NCBI GenBank assembly: GCA_013696365.1
Contig: JACCYS010000084.1
Location: 1 to 9,335, forward strand
Direction of reading: 5' to 3'
Length of the DNA stretch: 9,335 bases
Source of the DNA: Nocardioidaceae bacterium
Lineage (GTDB): Bacteria; Actinomycetota; Actinomycetes; Propionibacteriales; Nocardioidaceae
The notes under the pieces were generated by a model. It searched no databases, was not told where the DNA came from, and saw nothing but the letters and a program-made list of their open reading frames with translations. Positions 4,999 to 9,335 of the stretch are shown here, in pieces (within the stretch, counting starts at the first letter, position 1; every line of letters begins with the position of its first letter). Position numbers and translations under genes: made by a program.

Positions 4999-6387
4999 CT
5001 ACAGCGACTTGACGGCGTTCAGCAACTTGCTCATGGTCTGCTTCGCGTCCCCGAAGAGCAGGTTGGTCTGCGGGTTGAAGAGCAGCTCGTTTTCAATGCC
5101 GGCAAAACCGGGCCGCATCGACCGCTTCATGAACACCACCTGTTGGGCCTCGTCAGCGTTCAGGATCGGCATGCCATAGATCGGCGCCCCGGGCGTCGTA
5201 CGGGCTGCCGGATTCACGACGTCGTTGGCGCCGACCACCAGCGCCACGTCGGCCTGCTTGAAGTCGCCGTTGATCTCGTCCATCTCCTTGAGCTGCTCGT
5301 ACGGCACCTGCGCCTCGGCCAGCAAGACGTTCATGTGCCCCGGCATCCGTCCGGCCACCGGGTGGATTGCGTAGTCCACCTGCACTCCGCGCTCGATCAA
5401 CACGTCGACCAGCTCGCGCAGGGTGTGCTGGGCTTGGGCGACCGCCAAGCCATAGCCGGGCACGATGATGACGCGTTGGGCATACCCGAGCAGGATCGCG
5501 ACGTCCTCGGGCCCGGTGGAGCGCACCGGCCGGTCGCTGGCCTCGCCGGCGCCGAGCGTTGAGCCGCCCTTGAGGGCACCGAAGAGGGTGTTGGCGAGCG
5601 AGCGGCCCATCGCGCTGGCCATCATCCGGGTGAGGAAGGTGCCGGCTGCCCCGACCAGCGTGCCTGCGACCAACAGGAGAGTATTGCCGAGCACGTAGCC
5701 GCCGGCGGCGACGCTAAGCCCGGTGAACGCATTGAGCAGCGAGATCACGATCGGCACGTCAGCGCCACCGACCGGCAGCACCAGCAGCACTCCGAGGATC
5801 AGCCCCAGCACGGCCACGACCACACCCGGCCACAGGGCGGGGTTGATGACCAGCAGCACCGACACGGCGATCGCGGCCAGCAGCGAACCACCGAAGGCGA
5901 CCGGCAGCCCCGGGAACAACACGGGACGGGTGGTCATCAACTCCTGCAGCTTGGCGAACGTGACCAGCGACCCCGAGAAGCTCAGCGAGCCGATGAAGAT
6001 GGTGAACGCGGTTGCCACCAGGTCAAACCCGGCGACGTCGGCGACCGAACCGCGCTCGCTGAGCTCGACCAGTTCCAACAGCGCGACCAGCGCCGCCGCG
6101 CCACCGCCGACCCCGTTGAACAGGGCGACCAGCTGCGGCATCTGGGTCATCTGGACACGTTGGGCGCCGACGACGCCCACCAGCGAGCCGACAGCCACCG
6201 CAACCAGGATCGGCAGCACGTGGTCGAGGTCGCGCTCGGCGAACACGACTGCGGTGGCGATCACTGCGCCGGCCGCGCCGATGAGGTTGCCGCGCCGTGC
6301 CGTACGCGGGCTGGACAGTCCCTTGAGGGCGACGATGAAGAAGATCGCCGCGACCAAATAGGCCAACTGCACCCAGGTGGGGATCAC
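4999..6387 (-). CDS. pntB: NAD(P) transhydrogenase subunit beta
   Basis: A 462-aa subunit of the proton-translocating transhydrogenase, which uses the proton gradient to drive hydride transfer from NADH to NADP+. Residues about 1-260 are hydrophobic with some nine membrane segments, including the conserved FNGVGGGAAAL (90-100). Residues about 290-462 form the cytoplasmic NADP(H)-binding domain III. It has GYGLAVAQAQ (311-320), HPVAGRMPGHMNVLLAEA (342-359), VGANDVVNPAA (386-396) and KRSMRPGFAGIENELL (421-436), all intact. The length is normal. The GTG start overlaps the stop of pntAB by four bases (GTGA), so translation is coupled. It is the last gene of the unit and ends 41 bp from the palindromic element. 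Confidence 0.97.
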   Translation of the reverse strand: MIPTWVQLAYLVAAIFFIVALKGLSSPRTARRGNLIGAAGAVIATAVVFAERDLDHVLPILVAVAVGSLVGVVGAQRVQMTQMPQLVALFNGVGGGAAALVALLELVELSERGSVADVAGFDLVATAFTIFIGSLSFSGSLVTFAKLQELMTTRPVLFPGLPVAFGGSLLAAIAVSVLLVINPALWPGVVVAVLGLILGVLLVLPVGGADVPIVISLLNAFTGLSVAAGGYVLGNTLLLVAGTLVGAAGTFLTRMMASAMGRSLANTLFGALKGGSTLGAGEASDRPVRSTGPEDVAILLGYAQRVIIVPGYGLAVAQAQHTLRELVDVLIERGVQVDYAIHPVAGRMPGHMNVLLAEAQVPYEQLKEMDEINGDFKQADVALVVGANDVVNPAARTTPGAPIYGMPILNADEAQQVVFMKRSMRPGFAGIENELLFNPQTNLLFGDAKQTMSKLLNAVKSL

Positions 6388-6725
6388 CGACCCGCCTCCT
6401 TCGTGCTGCCGGTGCCCGAATCGCCGGAGCTGGCAGAGCGGGATCGACCCCGTCCGCCGAACATCTGCAGCATCCGGTCGGTGACGACGAATCCGCCGAC
6501 CATGTTGACGGTCGCCAGCACCACCGCGATCAGGCCCACCACCAGACCCGCAGTGGACTCCGCCGTGCCGGTGACAAGCACCGCACCGACCAAGATGACG
6601 CCGTGGATCGCGTTGGCGCCCGACATCAGCGGCGTGTGCAGCGTCGACGACACCTTCGAGATGACCTCGACACCGACGAACACGCTCAGCACAAAGATCG
6701 TCAGCCAGACGATCGACTCATCCAT
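6384..6725 (-). CDS. pntAB: NAD(P) transhydrogenase subunit alpha, part 2 (membrane domain)
   Basis: A 113-aa membrane protein equivalent to the C-terminal membrane part of E. coli PntA. In this three-subunit form, as in Rhodospirillum, it is a separate polypeptide. It has three hydrophobic segments (about 5-22, 38-53 and 58-80) and the family blocks TLHTPLMSGANAIHGVI (28-44) and NMVGGFVVTDRMLQMF (74-89). The tail after residue 90 is Ser/Gly/Arg-rich and unconserved. The ATG lies inside the end of pntAA with an 8-bp overlap, and its own stop overlaps the pntB start. This indicates tight translational coupling of the three subunits. Confidence 0.96.
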   Translation of the reverse strand: MDESIVWLTIFVLSVFVGVEVISKVSSTLHTPLMSGANAIHGVILVGAVLVTGTAESTAGLVVGLIAVVLATVNMVGGFVVTDRMLQMFGGRGRSRSASSGDSGTGSTKEAGR

Positions 6726-7869
6726 GCGCAGGGTCCCCTTCCAACAGCAGGCGGGTGGGCTCGTGGCGTACGACGCCGGCGTGGATCAGGCAGCTGCCGG
6801 CAACGACCTCATCGTCAAAGTCGGGGGCGAACTGCGCCGGCCCGTCGTCACCGTCGCGGGTAGTCATCAGTGTCACCAGGCTGACGATGTTGGTCGACAA
6901 CAGTCTGCTAGCCGGCGCCGGCATCTGACTGGGCACGTTGGCGCCACCCCACACCTGTGCGGCGCCGATGCGCACGACGTCACCGGCGACCGATCCCTCG
7001 ACGTTGCCACCGGACTCTGCCGCGAGGTCGACAACCACCGAGCCGGGACGCATCTGCTCGACCATCTGCGCGGTCACCAGCATCGGCGCGGTGCGCCCGG
7101 GCACGGCTGCAGTGGTGATCAGTGCGTCCGCGGCGGCGATGTGCGGCGCCAACCTGTCGCGCTGCAGCTGGGCGCGCTCAGCGGTCATCTCGCGGGCGTA
7201 CCCACCGGCGCCATCCAGGGTGTCCAGCTCGAGGTCGATGGCCTGGGCGCCCATCGAGCGGATCTCCTCCGCAGCGGCCGCGCGCACGTCGTAGGCCTTG
7301 ACCACGGCCCCGAGCCGCTTGGCCGTGGCGATGGCCTGCAACCCCGCAACGCCCGCCCCGAGCACGACCACCTCGGCGGGCGGCACTGTTCCCGCGGCGG
7401 TCATGTTCAGCGGAAAGAAGCGGCGCAGCATGCCGGCGGCCACGACCCCGCAGCGATAGCCGGCGACCAGAGCCTGAGACGACAGCGCGTCCATCGACTG
7501 CGCACGGCTGATGCGCGGCACCAGCTCGAGTGCGAAAGCTGTCACCCCGCAGTCGCGAATATCCCGGATCTGATCGAGGCTCTGTGCGACCGGAACAAAC
7601 GAGACCGTCGCGGCCCCCGGCTGTAGCCGGCGGATCTGGTCGACTCGCAGCGGCTGCACCGAGGCAACCAGATCGGCCTCCTCGAGCAGGTCGCGCTCGG
7701 TGTCAGCGCCGACGGCGGCGTACTCCTCGTCGCCGATGTCGGCGGTGCGGCCCGCACCGGGCTCGACTGCCACCTGGTACCCGAGAGCGACCAGCTTCTG
7801 CACCCCCTCGGGTGCGAGGGCGACCCGCCGTTCGCCGGTCAGCGACTCTTTGACCACCGAGATCCTCAC
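6718..7869 (-). CDS. pntAA: NAD(P) transhydrogenase subunit alpha, part 1 (NAD-binding domain I)
   Basis: A 383-aa cytoplasmic subunit that binds NAD(H) in the transhydrogenase, related to alanine dehydrogenase. The N-terminus MRISVVKESLTGERRVALAPEG is diagnostic. LVPRISRAQSMDALSSQA (116-133) is the conserved substrate-region block, the Rossmann fold carries VVLGAGVAGLQA (168-179) with Asp194 at the end of the second strand, and DLAAESGGN lies at 281-289. The start is GTG 7869, preceded by a TAGGTT -10 box 7 nt upstream and no Shine-Dalgarno sequence, so the message is probably leaderless. It is the first gene of pntAA-pntAB-pntB and lies 61 bp downstream of menB on the same strand. Confidence 0.97.
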   Translation of the reverse strand: MRISVVKESLTGERRVALAPEGVQKLVALGYQVAVEPGAGRTADIGDEEYAAVGADTERDLLEEADLVASVQPLRVDQIRRLQPGAATVSFVPVAQSLDQIRDIRDCGVTAFALELVPRISRAQSMDALSSQALVAGYRCGVVAAGMLRRFFPLNMTAAGTVPPAEVVVLGAGVAGLQAIATAKRLGAVVKAYDVRAAAAEEIRSMGAQAIDLELDTLDGAGGYAREMTAERAQLQRDRLAPHIAAADALITTAAVPGRTAPMLVTAQMVEQMRPGSVVVDLAAESGGNVEGSVAGDVVRIGAAQVWGGANVPSQMPAPASRLLSTNIVSLVTLMTTRDGDDGPAQFAPDFDDEVVAGSCLIHAGVVRHEPTRLLLEGDPAHG

Positions 7870-7876
7870 GGCGCAG

Positions 7877-7882
7877 AACCTA
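7877..7882 (-). promoter_or_regulatory. -10 box, leaderless-type promoter of the pnt operon
   Basis: On the minus strand TAGGTT ends 7 nt before the GTG start of pntAA, the same geometry as upp. It lies in the 61-bp gap after menB, so the pnt genes can be transcribed independently of menB. No clear -35 is visible. Confidence 0.55.
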
Positions 7883-7930
7883 TGGCACGCAGGGGTGCCA
7901 CCGACAGCGCCGTGCCTAGATGCCCTCCGC

Positions 7931-8893
7931 TCAGTAGTGCCACGGGTGCCCTGACCAGTCGGGGTCGCGCTTGTTCAGGAACGCGTCCCGACCCTCGGCC
8001 GCCTCGTCAGTCATGTACGCCAGCCGGGTCGCCTCGCCGGCGAACAGCTGCTGGCCGACGAGTCCGTCGTCGACCAGGTTGAAGGCGTACTTGAGCATCC
8101 GCTGCGCCGTCGGGCTCTTGGCGTTGACTTCGGCGGCCCACTGCAGCGCGGTCGCCTCCAGCTCGGCGTGCGGCACCACCTCGTTGACCATGCCCATCCG
8201 GTGCGCCTGCTCCGCGTCGTACGGGCGGCCGAGGAAGAAGATCTCGCGGGCCAGCTTCTGCCCGACCTGGCGGGCGAGGTATGCCGAGCCGTAGCCGCCG
8301 TCGAAACTTGCGACGTCGGCGTCGGTCTGCTTGAAGCGGGCATGCTCGGCAGAGGCCAGAGTCAGGTCGGCCACCACATGCAGACTGTGCCCGCCGCCGG
8401 CCGCCCAGCCGGGCACGACCGCAATCACCACCTTGGGCATGAAACGGATCAGCCGCTGGCACTCGAGGATGTGCAGCCGGCCCATCCGCGCCGGGTCGGG
8501 GCGGGACGCGGTGGCAGCGGGGGCGGCCTCGTCGGCGGACTCGCCGCCCGCGTACTCGTAGCCAGTCCGACCGCGGATCCGCTGGTCGCCGCCGGAACAG
8601 AAAGCCCAGCCGCCGTCCTTGGGTGAGGGCCCGTTGCCCGTCAGCAAAACACAGCCCACATCGGCGCTGGTGCGGGCGTGCTCCAAGACTGCCAGCAGCT
8701 GGTCAACCGTCTGCGGCCGGAAGGCGTTGCGTACCTCCGGGCGGTCGAATGCCACCCGGACAGTCCCGCCGGCCGAGCCATCGGCAGTGGCCCGGTGGTA
8801 GGTGATGTCGGTGAGGTCGTCGAAGCCAGGCACCGAGCGCCAGGCCGAGGGGTCGAAGAGCTCGGACACCGGGTGCTGCTGTTCGTCGGTCAT
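7931..8893 (-). CDS. menB: 1,4-dihydroxy-2-naphthoyl-CoA synthase
   Basis: A 320-aa crotonase-family enzyme that closes the second ring of menaquinone from o-succinylbenzoyl-CoA. Actinobacterial MenB hallmarks are present: GFDDLTDITYHR (23-34), RPEVRNAFRP (51-60), GNGPSPKDGGWAFCSGGDQRIRG (87-109, oxyanion and CoA site) and GWAAGGGHSLH (162-172). The active-site segment TDADVASFDGG is at 190-200; Asp191, Ser196 and Asp198 correspond to the M. tuberculosis active-site residues Asp185, Ser190 and Asp192. The C-terminus GRDAFLNKRDPDWS is typical. An insert at about 113-137 is Ala/Pro-rich. The frame stays open to 9091, but that extension is the palindromic element read in translation, so I chose the ATG at 8893. 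No Shine-Dalgarno sequence precedes it, and a weak CAGACT at the -10 position hints at another leaderless message. Confidence 0.95.
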   Translation of the reverse strand: MTDEQQHPVSELFDPSAWRSVPGFDDLTDITYHRATADGSAGGTVRVAFDRPEVRNAFRPQTVDQLLAVLEHARTSADVGCVLLTGNGPSPKDGGWAFCSGGDQRIRGRTGYEYAGGESADEAAPAATASRPDPARMGRLHILECQRLIRFMPKVVIAVVPGWAAGGGHSLHVVADLTLASAEHARFKQTDADVASFDGGYGSAYLARQVGQKLAREIFFLGRPYDAEQAHRMGMVNEVVPHAELEATALQWAAEVNAKSPTAQRMLKYAFNLVDDGLVGQQLFAGEATRLAYMTDEAAEGRDAFLNKRDPDWSGHPWHY

Positions 8894-8977
8894 GGGGTCA
8901 GTCTGTCCGCGTGCAGCACGCTTCGGCCGACGGCACACCTTGGACCCCCGGCATACCCCGCCGCGCGCCCATGTTGC

Positions 8978-9066
8978 GCGCCACGTAAACGTGGCATGGC
9001 AACGCTTTACGGGGCATGCACGCCACGTAAAGGGTCGGTCCGCCACGTTTACGTGGCGCGCGGCGG
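8978..9066. repeat. Intergenic palindromic element, copy 2
   Basis: Sites correspond one-to-one with copy 1 at a constant offset of 4109 bp. A at 8981-8994 is a perfect palindrome CCACGTAAACGTGG. B at 9003-9014 is CGCTTTACGGGG, C at 9023-9034 is CCACGTAAAGGG, and D at 9043-9056 is a perfect palindrome CCACGTTTACGTGG. Substitutions concentrate between sites A-B and B-C, while CTTTACG, CGTAAAG and both flanking palindromes are kept. This copy starts about 85 bp upstream of menB and ends about 15 bp before the predicted left end of the IS110 element. Read on the minus strand it gives an artificial in-frame extension of menB. Confidence 0.85.
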
Positions 9067-9108
9067 TACGGGGCGCGCGGCTACTTGACACTTTCCCTCA
9101 GGATCGGT

Positions 9109-9300
9109 GTCTGGCCAGACTCGGTCTAGGTGTCCGGCGGGAGGCTCTCCACGCGGCTGCCCACCCGCTTGCGGGTGTGGCTCTCTTTCGGTCTGCAATC
9201 CGTCGGGCACCGTGACGAGGCGTGGCTCGAAAGGGGACTGCCCAGCTCGTAGTAGCACTGCCCACCTCGCCGTCCCTATCGGTACGAGGCGAAGCAGGAG
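9109..9300 (+). ncRNA. Candidate IS110 bridge (seek) RNA in the transposase leader
   Basis: The leader has no coding potential and can be hand-folded into successive stem-loops. The first is a palindrome GTCTGGCCAGAC (9109-9120). A target-loop candidate is closed by 9134-9144 with 9182-9191 (several G-U pairs), carries CGCGGCT at 9152-9158 on its 5' side and a capping hairpin CACCCG-CTTG-CGGGTG (9162-9177). A donor-loop candidate is closed by GGGCA..GTG (9205-9214) with CACTGCCC (9256-9263) and carries AGTAG (9251-9255) on its 3' side. A 3' hairpin CCTCG-CCG...CGG-CGAGG lies at 9265-9289. It is known that IS110-group elements encode a bridge RNA here; the ends, fold and guides are my inference. 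No good -10 box is seen. Confidence 0.5.
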
Positions 9301-9306
9301 AACGCT

Positions 9307-9335
9307 ATGACGAAGGTGATCATCGGGGTCGATCC
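9307..9335 (+). CDS. IS110-family transposase (DEDD recombinase), N-terminal nine codons
   Basis: Only MTKVIIGVD is visible before the window ends. The hydrophobic strand ending in GVD is the start of the RuvC-like DEDD domain of IS110 transposases, whose Asp9 would be the first catalytic acidic residue; the next bases (CC) agree with the usual GVDP. AGGAG (9296-9300) lies 6 nt before the ATG and makes the start convincing. The enzyme would excise and integrate the element with its bridge RNA. The identification rests on nine residues plus the structured leader, so completeness of the gene cannot be judged. Confidence 0.7.

Larger units (their letters stand above)
9081..9335 (+). mobile_element. 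IS110-family insertion sequence, left end (cut by window edge)
   Basis: The element is recognised from the transposase start at 9307 and the non-coding leader of about 220 nt before it, the layout of IS110-group elements. IS110 elements lack terminal inverted repeats and integrate at a short core dinucleotide, often CT, so the boundary cannot be read from repeats. I place it at CT 9081-9082. The preceding 5 bp plus CT (CGCGGCT, 9076-9082) recur in the leader at 9152-9158, and CTACT (9081-9085) is complementary to AGTAG at 9251-9255, as target and donor guides would require. These matches are short, so the boundary is tentative (plausible range 9067-9110). The right end lies beyond the window. 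Confidence 0.7.

Noticed and set aside
6160..7626. Plus-strand open frame of 488 codons over pntB, pntAB and pntAA
   Set aside because: It is antisense to three well-recognised genes, His/Arg/Asp-rich with no domain pattern, and crosses gene boundaries.
9107..9310. Small plus-strand ORF in the IS110 leader
   Set aside because: Composition is Cys/Ser/Arg-rich without any recognisable pattern, it runs past the transposase start in another frame, and the stretch is better explained as structured RNA.

Overview
This window looks like chromosome from a high-GC actinobacterium, probably of the Propionibacteriales or a near relative. The reasons are the strong G/C bias at third codon positions, frequent GTG starts, an actinobacterial-type MenB, the tRNA adenosine deaminase-associated protein beside TadA, the small VapB-annotated protein paired with a LytR_C protein, and several genes whose -10 box lies 6-7 nt before the start codon (leaderless style). 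The genus is an inference; no rRNA or taxon marker is present.

Layout. 1-1213 (+): tRNA-Ser(GGA), a 250-bp stretch with no clear gene, then a two-gene overlapping unit of a conserved 103-aa protein and a membrane-anchored LytR_C-domain protein. 1224-2744 (-): a CPA1-type cation/proton antiporter with a C-terminal TrkA_C domain, converging on the LytR_C gene with 10 bp between stops. 2880-2969 (-): tRNA-Ser(CGA). 3083-4038 (-): tadA and its associated protein gene. These diverge from upp (uracil phosphoribosyltransferase, 4174-4815, +) across a 135-bp spacer that holds three 9-bp tandem repeats and a leaderless-type promoter.

4999-8893 (-): menB (menaquinone synthesis), then pntAA-pntAB-pntB, the three-subunit proton-translocating NAD(P) transhydrogenase. 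The pnt genes overlap one another and have their own -10 box in the 61-bp gap after menB. Transhydrogenase and the menaquinone enzyme both belong to membrane energy and redox metabolism, and the antiporter works on the same ion gradients. The tRNAs, TadA and Upp are housekeeping functions.

The unusual parts are intergenic. An 89-bp element made of four phased CCACGTAAA-type sites occurs twice, at 4869-4957 (between converging upp and pntB) and at 8978-9066 (upstream of menB). The copies match at 75 of 89 positions by hand count, with no gaps. Immediately after the second copy lies the left end of an IS110-family insertion sequence. Its transposase starts at 9307 and is cut by the window edge after nine codons. 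The roughly 220-nt leader before this ORF is non-coding and structured. It is where IS110-group elements encode their bridge (seek) RNA, and I propose a hand-folded bridge RNA with target- and donor-pairing segments. The element may have inserted at the edge of the intergenic repeat, as some IS110 elements do with REP sequences.
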